Positions 1 to 6,081 of a DNA stretch of 6,162 nt are shown here, piece by piece. The stretch's first letter is position 1. Each line of letters begins with the position of its first letter. Made by a program: the position numbers and the translations under genes. The notes under the pieces were generated by a model that did not search any database, had not been told where the DNA came from, and saw nothing but the letters and a program-made list of their open reading frames with translations. This DNA is from Hydrogenophaga sp. (GTDB lineage Bacteria; Pseudomonadota; Gammaproteobacteria; Burkholderiales; Burkholderiaceae). Location of the stretch: contig JALOSH010000174.1 of the NCBI GenBank assembly GCA_025458545.1, positions 1 to 6,162 on the forward strand. The letters run 5' to 3'.

Positions 1-2038
1 GACGCGGGTTACGAACCCCGCGCCCTGGACGCGATGGACGCTGACACCGGCGCGCATTGGCACGGTGTTTCTGTTGATTTCTTGCCGGTGCTGGCCGGTC
101 TGCTGCTGTCGGCGCCCCTGGTGCTGCCGATGGTGGGCGACCTGTTCGGGAAACACTGGATGTTGCCGGCCTGGATGCAGTTTGTGCTGGCCACGCCGGT
201 GCAGTTCTGGCTGGGTGCCCGCTTCTACACGGCGGGCTGGCACGCGCTGAAGGCGCGCACCGGCAACATGGAGCTGCTGGTGGCCATTGGCACCACGGCG
301 GGCTGGGCGCTCTCGACCTGGTTGTGGTGGAAGGCCGAACCGGGCGAGATGGTGCACCTGTATTACGAAGGCTCGGCGGTGGTGATCACGCTGGTGTTGC
401 TGGGCAAGTGGCTGGAGGCGCGCGCCAAGCGCCAGACCACCAGCGCGATCCGCGCGCTGCATGCGCTGCGGCCGGACCGCGCCCACCTTTTGCCCGACGG
501 TGTGAAACGCACCGAAGAAACCGACGTGCCGGTCGACGAGCTGCTGCCCGACGACCTGATCCGCGTGTTGCCGGGCGAGCGTTTTCCGGCCGACGGCACG
601 GTGACGCAGGGCCAGACCCAGGCCGACGAATCCATGCTCACCGGCGAGGCCATGCCGGTGCCCAAACAGGTGGGCGACTCGGTGACCGGCGGCTCGCTCA
701 ATGGTGAAGGCGCGGTGCAGGTGAGCGTGCGCGCGGTGGGCGCGCAGAGCGTGCTGGCGCACATCATCGCGCTGGTGCAGGACGCACAGGCTGGCAAGGC
801 GCCGGTGCAGCGCCTGGTGGACCAGGTGGCGGCGGTGTTCGTGCCGGTGGTGCTGGTGATTGCATTGGCCACGCTGGGCGGTTGGCTGTGGAGCGGCGCA
901 CCGGTGGAAGAGGCCCTGCTGCACGCGGTGGCGGTGCTGGTGATCGCTTGTCCGTGTGCGCTCGGGCTGGCCACGCCCACCGCCATCATGGCCGGTACCG
1001 GGGTGGCGGCGCAGCACGGCATTCTGATCAAGGACGCGCAGGCGCTGGAGATCGCGCACCGGGTCGACACGGTCGCGTTCGACAAGACCGGCACGGCACC
1101 CGCTGGCGCGCGCGGTGATGGACGTGGCCGCCGAGCGCGGCTGGACACCCGCGCCCGACGCGGCCAGCGGGGTGCAGGGCGTGGCCGGGCGCGGCACCTC
1201 GGGCACTGTGCAGGGCGCACCGCTGGTGCTGGGCAGCCTGCGCTGGATGGACGAGCTGGGTGTGCCACTGGCGCCGCTGGCCGCCGCGTTGCAGCGCGCC
1301 CAGGCGCAGGGCGCCACGTTGTCGGTGCTGGCCAGCCAGGGCGGTGCGGGTGTGTGGAGCCCGCTGGCGCTGCTGGCCTTTGGCGACGAAGCCAAGCCGG
1401 GTGCGCGCGAGGCGCTGGCGCGGCTGCGCGCGCAAGGCCTGCGGCTGTTCATGGTGTCGGGCGACAACCGCAGCGCCGCCGAAGCCATGGCCCGCACCCT
1501 GGGCCTGCACCCCGGCCCACCCGAGAACGGCGGTGAGGTCATTGCCGAGGTGCTGCCGGGCGACAAGGCGGCGGTGGTGGCGCGGCTGCGTGGGGGCCAT
1601 GAATTCAGCGCCGGGCCGCCCCAAGCTGAATTCGCACCCCCTCGGGGGGCAGCGACCCGCGCAGCGGTGGAGCGCGGGGGCCACTTGCACACTGTGGCGA
1701 TGGTGGGCGATGGTGTGAACGATGCGCCCGCATTGGCGGCCGCCGACGTCGGTCTGGCGATGGGCGGTGGCTCCGACGTGGCGATGCACGCCGCCGGCAT
1801 CACGCTGCTGCGCGGCGACCCGGTGCTGGTGGCCGCCGCGCTTGACATCTCGCGCCGCACCGTGCGCAAGATCCGGCAGAACCTGTTCTGGGCCTTCGCC
1901 TACAACGCGGCCGGCATCCCGCTGGCGGCGCTGGGCTACCTGAGCCCGGTGCTGGCCGGTGCGGCCATGGCGCTGAGTTCGGTGAGCGTGGTGAGCAACG
2001 CGCTGCTGCTCAAACGCTGGCGGCCACCGCCCCGGTGA
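1..2038 (+). pseudogene. copA: Copper-translocating P1B-type ATPase, 5'-truncated by window edge and broken by a deletion/frameshift
   Basis: An intact relative would pump Cu(I) out of the cytoplasm across the inner membrane using ATP. The reading frame is open from base 1; its first residues (DAGYEP) look like the end of an N-terminal HMA metal-binding domain, so the gene begins outside the window. Seen in frame 1: four membrane helices (roughly bases 79-140, 170-245, 270-325, 360-420), the actuator-domain TGE motif (640-648), a helix with the CPC metal site (949-957), and DKTGT (1081-1095). The frame then breaks: HPLARAVM of the nucleotide-binding domain resumes at 1097 in frame 2. About 30 residues normally found between DKTGT and the HP motif are missing. 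Frame 2 continues with GDN (about 1461), GDGVND (1706-1723), the YN pair (1901-1906) and MxxxSS (1967-1981) of the last two helices, which mark Cu(I) pumps, and stops at 2036-2038. A GC-rich repeat interrupts it at about 1592-1683. Without a frameshift event, frame 1 runs on as unrelated residues to 1536. The family call is firm; true pseudogene versus assembly error is open. Confidence 0.88.
1592..1683. repeat. GC-rich hairpin repeat inserted in frame within copA
   Basis: This stretch separates two parts of the ATPase phosphorylation domain that are normally adjacent (PGDKAAVVARL and HTVAMVGDGVND). It is bounded by a direct repeat GGGGGCCA at 1592-1599 and 1676-1683, an 84-base period equal to 28 codons, so the frame stays open. 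Inside are three hairpins: GAATTCAGC (1601-1609) with GCTGAATTC (1625-1633); CCCC (1637-1640) with GGGG (1645-1648); CCCGCGC (1656-1662) with GCGCGGG (1672-1678). The core with CCGCCCCAAG, CCCCCTCGGGGGGCAGCGA and a terminal GGGGGCC resembles a repeat I recall as common between genes in Comamonadaceae; that resemblance is from memory. No transposase is present, so if it moves it does so non-autonomously. Confidence 0.75.
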
Positions 2039-2068
2039 TCGGTGCCGGCGCAGTTCTGGCGCGCTCGC

Positions 2069-2082
2069 TTGACATGCGTCAA
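2069..2082 (+). promoter_or_regulatory. FNR/Anr-type binding box upstream of the hemerythrin gene
   Basis: The 14-base site TTGAC-ATGC-GTCAA is a perfect inverted repeat in its arms and fits the FNR/Anr/Dnr-family consensus TTGAT-N4-ATCAA, with the C/G variant common in GC-rich proteobacteria. It sits 79 bases before the hemerythrin start codon and downstream of the copA stop, so it most likely serves the hemerythrin gene. Its centre (2075.5) lies 41.5 bases upstream of the start site predicted from the -10 element at 2105-2110, the geometry of class II FNR activation. Expected effect: induction at low oxygen, or by NO if a Dnr/Nnr-type regulator binds. Confidence 0.72.
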
Positions 2083-2104
2083 ACCCTGTCGGAAGGGACT
2101 CGGC

Positions 2105-2110
2105 CATAGT
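2105..2110 (+). promoter_or_regulatory. Probable -10 element of the hemerythrin promoter
   Basis: CATAGT matches the sigma-70 -10 consensus at four of six positions and is the most TATAAT-like hexamer between the FNR-type box and the gene. If it spans -12 to -7, transcription starts near 2117 and leaves a 45-base leader. A normal -35 box is not required at a class II activator-dependent promoter and none is evident. The support is mainly the spacing to the box. Confidence 0.5.
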
Positions 2111-2125
2111 CGACCCTCCAGTTCG

Positions 2126-2141
2126 CCGACCGATCGGTTGG
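2126..2141. other. Near-palindrome in the hemerythrin 5' leader
   Basis: CCGACCGATCGGTTGG is a perfect palindrome in its central ten bases (ACCGATCGGT). Extended outward, it has one mismatched pair, which could be a G-U pair in RNA, before closing with CC/GG. It lies between the predicted transcription start and the ribosome binding site, where a DNA-binding repressor or a small RNA hairpin could act. I cannot assign it to any known regulator, and chance is possible in such GC-rich DNA. Confidence 0.3.
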
Positions 2142-2161
2142 TTTTGCCCGAGGAGATTCCC

Positions 2162-2755
2162 ATGAACCACGAAGCGCTGCGCGTGATCCGCGACGAGCAC
2201 GCCACGCTGGCCGCGATGCTGCAGTCGCTCATGCAGCTGGTGCGGCGCGGCCCCAATCCCGACGGAGCCGACGAGTCGGAGCGCTTTTTCGACGTGTTGC
2301 GCGCCATGCTGTTCTACATCGACGAGTTCCCCGAAAAGCACCACCACCCCAAGGAGTCCGACCTGCTGTTTCCGCGCGTGGCGCGCGTGGCGCCGAGCAC
2401 CATGGCCACCATCGACCAGCTGGAACGCGACCACATGCAGGGCGAGGCCCGGGTGCGCGAGCTGATGCACCTGCTGCTGGCCTGGGAGTTGCTGGGCAAT
2501 GCGCACCGGCAGAGCTTCATCGACGAAGTGACCCGCTACGTGGACTTCTACCTGGAGCACATGCGGCTGGAAGAAACCGCGATCCTGCCGGTGGCCGAGC
2601 GCCTGCTGACCGACGCCGACTGGCGCGCGATGAACGCCGCGTTTGCCACCAACCAGAACCCGCTGAGCGCCCGCATCCCGCGCGACCCGCAGTTCGACCG
2701 CCTGTTCACCCAGATCGTGATGCGGGCACCCGCGCCGGTGGGCCTCGGGTCATAA
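2162..2755 (+). CDS. Hemerythrin domain-containing diiron protein
   Basis: A 197-residue soluble, all-helical protein with the residues of a non-heme diiron site: His13 (DEH), the HHHPKE stretch with His61 and Glu65 in HxxxE spacing, His91 (ERDH), and His133 with Glu138 in HxxxxE form, where Glu replaces the more usual Asp. The hemerythrin bundle covers roughly residues 5-140. The remaining 55-60 residues are a tail with no motif I recognise. Bacterial relatives bind O2 or NO, or are linked to iron handling and oxygen sensing; which applies here cannot be read from sequence. ATG at 2162 was chosen because GAGGAG (2150-2155) sits six bases ahead and homology begins there. The frame stays open upstream to about 2042, but that part holds the FNR-type box and does not look like protein. 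There is no signal peptide, so it is cytoplasmic. The FNR-type promoter suggests induction at low oxygen. Confidence 0.92.
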   Translation: MNHEALRVIRDEHATLAAMLQSLMQLVRRGPNPDGADESERFFDVLRAMLFYIDEFPEKHHHPKESDLLFPRVARVAPSTMATIDQLERDHMQGEARVRELMHLLLAWELLGNAHRQSFIDEVTRYVDFYLEHMRLEETAILPVAERLLTDADWRAMNAAFATNQNPLSARIPRDPQFDRLFTQIVMRAPAPVGLGS

Positions 2756-2762
2756 GGCGAAT

Positions 2763-2860
2763 CACCCCCCGCGCCGCTTCGCGTCACCCCCCTCTCTCGC
2801 CTTCGGCGGGAGGGGGGCGGCACTGGCCGTCCGGCCAAGCCGGCCCGGCGGTGCCCCTGA
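2763..2860. repeat. Intergenic hairpin repeat, copy A
   Basis: This GC-rich element starts eight bases after the hemerythrin stop and is related to copy B at 5965-6055. Shared parts in order: a CGCCGCTTCGCGT-like leader (2772-2784; copy B differs by one base), a pyrimidine/purine hairpin, CCGGC-N3-GCCGG, and a CGGTGCCC end. The main hairpin pairs 2789-2801 with 2805-2817, 13 continuous pairs (two G-U) around a TTC loop. The second pairs 2831-2835 with 2839-2843. It may help end the hemerythrin transcript, although no T-run follows. No ORF with protein-like character lies in it. Confidence 0.75.
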
Positions 2861-2987
2861 ACGGGACCTTTGCCGCCGGTGAGGGCAGCGCCCAAAAACA
2901 GTTCGCTGTGATCCTGTCGAAGTGCTGGTGTGGCAATGTGTTCTTCCACCGGCTCTGCCGCTGACGCCAGTCGCTGCCCGGGCACGC

Positions 2988-2993
2988 CACAAT
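2988..2993 (+). promoter_or_regulatory. Probable -10 element giving a leaderless MFS transcript
   Basis: CACAAT lies so that, if it spans -12 to -7, transcription would start at 3000, the A of the MFS start codon. No Shine-Dalgarno sequence is visible in the preceding 20 bases (GGCACGCCACAATGGGCGC), which fits leaderless initiation. The only -35-like hexamer nearby, CTGACG (2961-2966), is 21 bases away, longer than the ideal 17, so promoter strength is uncertain. Confidence 0.42.
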
Positions 2994-2999
2994 GGGCGC

Positions 3000-4205
3000 A
3001 TGCCTCTTACCGCGCCGCCCGACACCACGCCTTACCTGCGGCTGGCGCTGGCGCTGTCGCTCGGTGCTGCGGTGTCGCTCGGCATCACGCGGTTTGCCTA
3101 TGGCCTGCTGCTGCCGCCGATGCGCGACGATCTGGGCTGGAGCTACACCCTGGCCGGGGCCATGAACACCGCCAACGCCGTGGGCTACCTGCTGGGGGCG
3201 CTGGCGATGTCGTGGCTGTTGCGGCGCACCTCGCCCACCCGGGTGCTGATGGTGGGCGCTTTGCTGGCCACGCTGTTCATGGCCGCCAGCGGCTTCTTCA
3301 CCAGTGCCACGGCGTTGCTGGTGCAGCGCGGCCTGGCGGGTGTGGCCAGTGCACTGGTGTTCAGCACCGGTGGCTTGCTGGCGGCGCGTCTGGGCGCGCG
3401 CCAGCCGCAGCGCAGCGGCCTGTTGCTGGGTCTGTACTACGGCGGCACCGGTCTGGGCATCGTGGTCTCGGCGCTGGGTGTGCCGCTGGCCCTGGAGATG
3501 GCCGCCGAGCGACCCCACGCCTGGGCCTGGGCCTGGTGGGCACTGGCGGTGGTGTGCCTGCTGGCCACCGCGCTGCTGGCCTGGCCGGCGCGGGTGCTGG
3601 CCGAACACGAGGCCGCCGCACCCACGCCGACCGCCGGGCGGCCGGGTCAGCGGGTGTTCCGCGCCCGCGACTTCCGTTTTGCCTTGCTGGCTTACGCCGG
3701 TTTCGGCATCGGCTACATCGGCTACATGACGTTCGTGATCGCGCTGCTGCGCGAGCAGGGCAGCAGCGTGGGCGCGATCACGCTGTTCTATGCGCTGCTG
3801 GGCGTGGCGGTGGTGGCGTCGTCGCGCATCTGGGCCGGGCTGCTGGACCGCCACCGCAGCGGCCGGGCGCTGGCGGTGCTCAATGGCCTGCTCGGCGTGG
3901 CCGCCATCCTGCCGGCGCTCACCAGCGCCTGGCCGCTGTTGATGGTGTCGGGCCTGCTGTTTGGTGGGGTGTTCCTGTCGGTGGTGGCCAGCACCACCGC
4001 GCTGGTGCGCCACAACCTGCCGCCGTCGCAATGGGCGGCCGGCATCAGCACCTTTACCGTGGTGTTCGCAGCCGGTCAGATCGCCGGTCCCACGGTGGTG
4101 GGCCTGATCGCCGACGGCCCGGGCGGCCTGGCGCGCGGGCTGGTGTTTTCAGCCGGTGCGCTGTGGGTGGGCGCGCTGCTGGCGCTGCGGCAGCGGGCGC
4201 TGTGA
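3000..4205 (+). CDS. YbfB/YjiJ-family MFS transporter
   Basis: A 401-residue integral inner-membrane protein with about twelve hydrophobic helices in two six-helix halves. They are separated by a central hydrophilic loop at about residues 200-220 (EHEAAAPTPTAGRPGQR). The N-terminal stretch with TRFAYGLLLPPMR, DLGWSYT and GAMNTANAVGYLLGA is characteristic of the YbfB/YjiJ (MFS_4) group of the major facilitator superfamily. Its substrates are mostly undefined, so I assign none. An export or proton-coupled uptake role is only a family expectation. ATG at 3000 is preferred because homology starts within a few residues of it. The longer in-frame start at 2922 would add 26 residues with no family-like character and would run through the putative promoter. 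The gene is convergent with the glutathione S-transferase, only 25 bases apart at the stops, so the two are not co-transcribed. Confidence 0.9.
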   Translation: MPLTAPPDTTPYLRLALALSLGAAVSLGITRFAYGLLLPPMRDDLGWSYTLAGAMNTANAVGYLLGALAMSWLLRRTSPTRVLMVGALLATLFMAASGFFTSATALLVQRGLAGVASALVFSTGGLLAARLGARQPQRSGLLLGLYYGGTGLGIVVSALGVPLALEMAAERPHAWAWAWWALAVVCLLATALLAWPARVLAEHEAAAPTPTAGRPGQRVFRARDFRFALLAYAGFGIGYIGYMTFVIALLREQGSSVGAITLFYALLGVAVVASSRIWAGLLDRHRSGRALAVLNGLLGVAAILPALTSAWPLLMVSGLLFGGVFLSVVASTTALVRHNLPPSQWAAGISTFTVVFAAGQIAGPTVVGLIADGPGGLARGLVFSAGALWVGALLALRQRAL

Positions 4206-4221
4206 GGCGGATACAGCCGCC
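4206..4221. terminator. Short hairpin between convergent MFS and GST genes
   Basis: GGCGG (4206-4210) pairs with CCGCC (4217-4221) around a six-base loop, directly after the MFS stop codon and within the 25-base gap between the two convergent genes. The location suits a shared bidirectional stop signal. The stem is only five pairs and no T-run follows on either strand, so it is a weak intrinsic terminator at best. Confidence 0.3.
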
Positions 4222-4230
4222 GGGACCGCT

Positions 4231-4839
4231 TTACTTCGTCAGGCCTTCGGCTTTCATGGCGGCCTGCACACCCGGGCGCGCCGCCACGTGGGCGCGGTAG
4301 GCGCCCAGGTTCGCCAGCCCGCTGATGTCCACGCCCACTTTGCCGGCCCAGTTGGTGACGGTGAACAGGTAGGCATCGGCCACGCTGAAGGCATCGCCCA
4401 GCAGGTAGGACTTGCCGGCGAGTTCAGCGTCCACCCAGGTGAGGCGCTGGACCAGGCGGGTCCGGGCCAGGGCTTTGGCTTCTTCGGGCATGGCGGGGTT
4501 GAACAGCGGCGAGAAGCCTTTGTGCAGTTCGGTGCCGATGAAGGTCAGCCACTCCATCAGGCGGTAGCGGCCCAGCGTGCCGTAGGCCGGGGCCAGGTTT
4601 TTCTCGGGCACCTGGTCGGCGATGTATTGCACGATGGCCGGGCCTTCGCGCAGTTTTTCGCCGTCTCTCATGACCAGCAGCGGCACATAGCCCAGCGGGT
4701 TGATGGTGTAGTAGTCGGTGCCGTCGGGCAGTTGGTGGGTTTTGGTGGGTGCGGCGATGGCTTCGAAGGGCAGGCCGGATTCGTGCAGCACGATGTGGGG
4801 CGAGAGCGAGCAGGCGCCGGGCGAGTAGTAGAGCTTCAT
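4231..4839 (-). CDS. gstA: Beta-class glutathione S-transferase
   Basis: A 202-residue cytosolic enzyme that conjugates glutathione to, or removes it from, electrophilic compounds. It matches E. coli-type GstA along its whole length. The N-terminal thioredoxin-fold domain (about 1-80) opens with MKLYYSPGACSLSPH and holds Cys10, the beta-class cysteine that can form a mixed disulfide with glutathione. It also has the VP cis-proline (Pro53) and the glutathione-contacting EG pair (65-66). The helical C-terminal domain has ELHKGF with His106, the second beta-class hallmark, and the N-capping motif FSVADAY with Asp155. Nothing is missing. The minus-strand start at 4839 is supported by AAGGA (complement of 4845-4849), five bases upstream. 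It is transcribed divergently from the agmatinase and convergently with the MFS gene, so it is probably a single-gene unit. The physiological substrate is unknown. Confidence 0.93.
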   Translation of the reverse strand: MKLYYSPGACSLSPHIVLHESGLPFEAIAAPTKTHQLPDGTDYYTINPLGYVPLLVMRDGEKLREGPAIVQYIADQVPEKNLAPAYGTLGRYRLMEWLTFIGTELHKGFSPLFNPAMPEEAKALARTRLVQRLTWVDAELAGKSYLLGDAFSVADAYLFTVTNWAGKVGVDISGLANLGAYRAHVAARPGVQAAMKAEGLTK

Positions 4840-5045
4840 GGGGGTCCTTGGATGGGATGGGGTGCCGCGCGCGGCGGTTGACCGTGCATGCTAGCGGAAG
4901 CGGTCAGGTTGGGCTTGCCGCCGCTGCTGCGGGTGGATGGCCAGGCGCCCGGACAATTGGACTCAGGCCGGCCGCCCCGGCTTGCTATCGTGGCGTGCAG
5001 GCCGGTGACCCGTGCCGACTCTTTTCATTTTTTTCAGGACCCCCC
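4840..5045. promoter_or_regulatory. Divergent promoter region between gstA and agmatinase genes
   Basis: This 206-base gap must contain the start signals for both divergent genes. An inverted repeat TGACCG (4879-4884) / CGGTCA (4901-4906) has half-sites 22 bases apart centre to centre, two helical turns, on the gstA side; it could be an operator but is unassigned. An extended -10-like TGCTATCGT lies at about 4983-4991 for the agmatinase, with no well-spaced -35. A T-rich leader (about 5022-5034) precedes the agmatinase ribosome site. I see no small gene or RNA gene here. Confidence 0.4.
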
Positions 5046-5963
5046 ATGGCCATGGGCCAGTTCGCTTACGCCAACAACACCAACCGCTTCCTGGCCGTGC
5101 CTGAGTTGCGCGACCAGCCGTTTGCCATCGCTGGTGTGCCGTACGACGGCGTGGTGACCAACCGTCCGGGCGCGCGCTTCGGGCCGCAGGCGATCCGCGC
5201 GGCCAGCCTGATGCTGTGCGACGGCATTCACCCGTTCTTTGATGTTTCTCCCGCCGAGCACCTGGGCGACGCGCTCGACATGCGCCTGCCCAACGCCTCG
5301 CCGCTGCCCGAGGTGCGCCGCCACATCGAGGCCCAGGCCGCCGCGCTGATGGCAAAGCACCACTGCGTGTTCCTGGGTGGCGACCACTCCGTCACGCTGT
5401 CGCTGCTGCGCGCGGCCCGTGCCCGCCACGGCGAGGCGCTGGCCTGCGTGCATTTCGATGCCCATTGCGACACCTGGACCGATCACTTCGGCGAACCGTC
5501 GGGCCATGGCACCTGGACCTACGAGGCGATTCAGGAGGGGCTGATCAGCCCTTCGCACACGGTGCAGATCGGCATTCGATCGGCTGGCGAACGCGCCGCG
5601 CGCGAGTACGTGGCCGACCAGGGCGGGCAGATCTTCACCGCCCGCGCGCTGCGCGGCCTCGACGGTGCCGGGCTGCAACCGGCCATCGACGCGATCCGCC
5701 AGCGCATGGGCGCGCGGCCCTGTTACCTGACGCTGGACATCGACGTGCTCGACCCGGCCTTTGCGCCCGGCACCGGCACGCCCGAACCCGGCGGTCTGAG
5801 CAGTTCGCAGGTGCTGACCTTCATCGAAGAGCTGGCCGATCTGAACTGGATCGGCATGGACTGCGTGGAGGTGGCGCCGGTCTACGACCACGCCGAACTC
5901 ACCAGCAACGCGGCGGCCACGTTCGTCTGGACCTACCTCTGCGGCCAGGTGGCCAAAAAGTGA
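5046..5963 (+). CDS. speB: Agmatinase-like ureohydrolase (arginase/agmatinase family)
   Basis: A 305-residue binuclear manganese hydrolase expected to split agmatine into putrescine and urea. All six metal ligands of the family are visible: His114 in GGDHS, Asp138, His140 and Asp142 in FDAHCDTW, and Asp231 and Asp233 in LDIDVLDP. Also present are the N-terminal PGARFGPQAIR, the SGHGT segment (His154), the GTGTPEPGG loop, and Glu277 in the CVEVAP segment. The length is normal. Start: AGGA (5036-5039) lies six bases before ATG 5046; a second in-frame ATG at 5052 would be twelve bases away and is less likely. The family also includes guanidinobutyrase, guanidinopropionase and other guanidine-compound hydrolases, which short motifs do not separate, so agmatine is the likely but unproven substrate. 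The partial FAD oxidoreductase downstream, PuuB-like at its N-terminus, fits a route from agmatine through putrescine. Confidence 0.88.
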   Translation: MAMGQFAYANNTNRFLAVPELRDQPFAIAGVPYDGVVTNRPGARFGPQAIRAASLMLCDGIHPFFDVSPAEHLGDALDMRLPNASPLPEVRRHIEAQAAALMAKHHCVFLGGDHSVTLSLLRAARARHGEALACVHFDAHCDTWTDHFGEPSGHGTWTYEAIQEGLISPSHTVQIGIRSAGERAAREYVADQGGQIFTARALRGLDGAGLQPAIDAIRQRMGARPCYLTLDIDVLDPAFAPGTGTPEPGGLSSSQVLTFIEELADLNWIGMDCVEVAPVYDHAELTSNAAATFVWTYLCGQVAKK

Positions 5964-5964
5964 A

Positions 5965-6055
5965 CACCCCTGCGCCGCTCCGCGTCTTCCCCCCTCTCCT
6001 GCGGGAGCGGGGACGCACCCAGTGGCCCGGCGACGCCGGTTCCACCGGTGCCCTG
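5965..6055. repeat. Intergenic hairpin repeat, copy B
   Basis: This element begins directly after the agmatinase stop and follows the same order as copy A at 2763-2860. It has CGCCGCTCCGCGT (5973-5985), then a pyrimidine tract CCCCCCTCTCC (5989-5999) facing a purine tract at 6003-6012. Next come CCGGC-GAC-GCCGG (6027-6039) and CCGGTGCCCTG at the end. The first hairpin is imperfect (four pairs, a C-C mismatch, then five pairs), while the second is a perfect five-pair stem. The match to copy A, with compensating differences in stem and loop, marks a dispersed repeat family rather than chance GC richness. Confidence 0.75.
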
Positions 6056-6081
6056 ATTGTCTCGACCCAGGCACTCTGACC

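Noticed and set aside
1081..1120. Programmed ribosomal frameshift in copA, as known for E. coli copA
   Set aside because: The E. coli event lies near the N-terminal metal-binding domain at a slippery site and yields a short chaperone. Here the break is at DKTGT, about 30 conserved residues are missing, and no slippery heptamer is seen.
1601..1633. Two GAATTC sites 27 bases apart as a possible cloning-linker artefact
   Set aside because: They are explained as the arms of a perfect 9-base inverted repeat within a larger hairpin element, and the surrounding sequence matches the GC-rich host style.
2042..2161. An N-terminal extension of the hemerythrin protein by 40 in-frame codons
   Set aside because: The stretch contains the FNR-type box and -10 element, lacks homology-like sequence, and a good Shine-Dalgarno sequence sits just before the ATG at 2162.
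1028..2560. A 510-codon open frame on the minus strand across copA and the hemerythrin gene
   Set aside because: It runs antisense to two well-recognised proteins, has His/Arg/Gln-rich low-complexity composition typical of shadow frames in GC-rich DNA, and matches no family I know.
2784..4031. A 415-codon minus-strand open frame opposite the MFS gene
   Set aside because: Same shadow-frame composition, no domain motifs, and it covers both repeat copy A and the MFS transporter, which is clearly coding on the plus strand.
5001..5035. Intrinsic terminator ending in the T-rich run before the agmatinase gene
   Set aside because: No convincing GC stem lies directly before the T-run, and the gene upstream (gstA) is transcribed away from it. 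The T-rich stretch is more likely part of the agmatinase leader.
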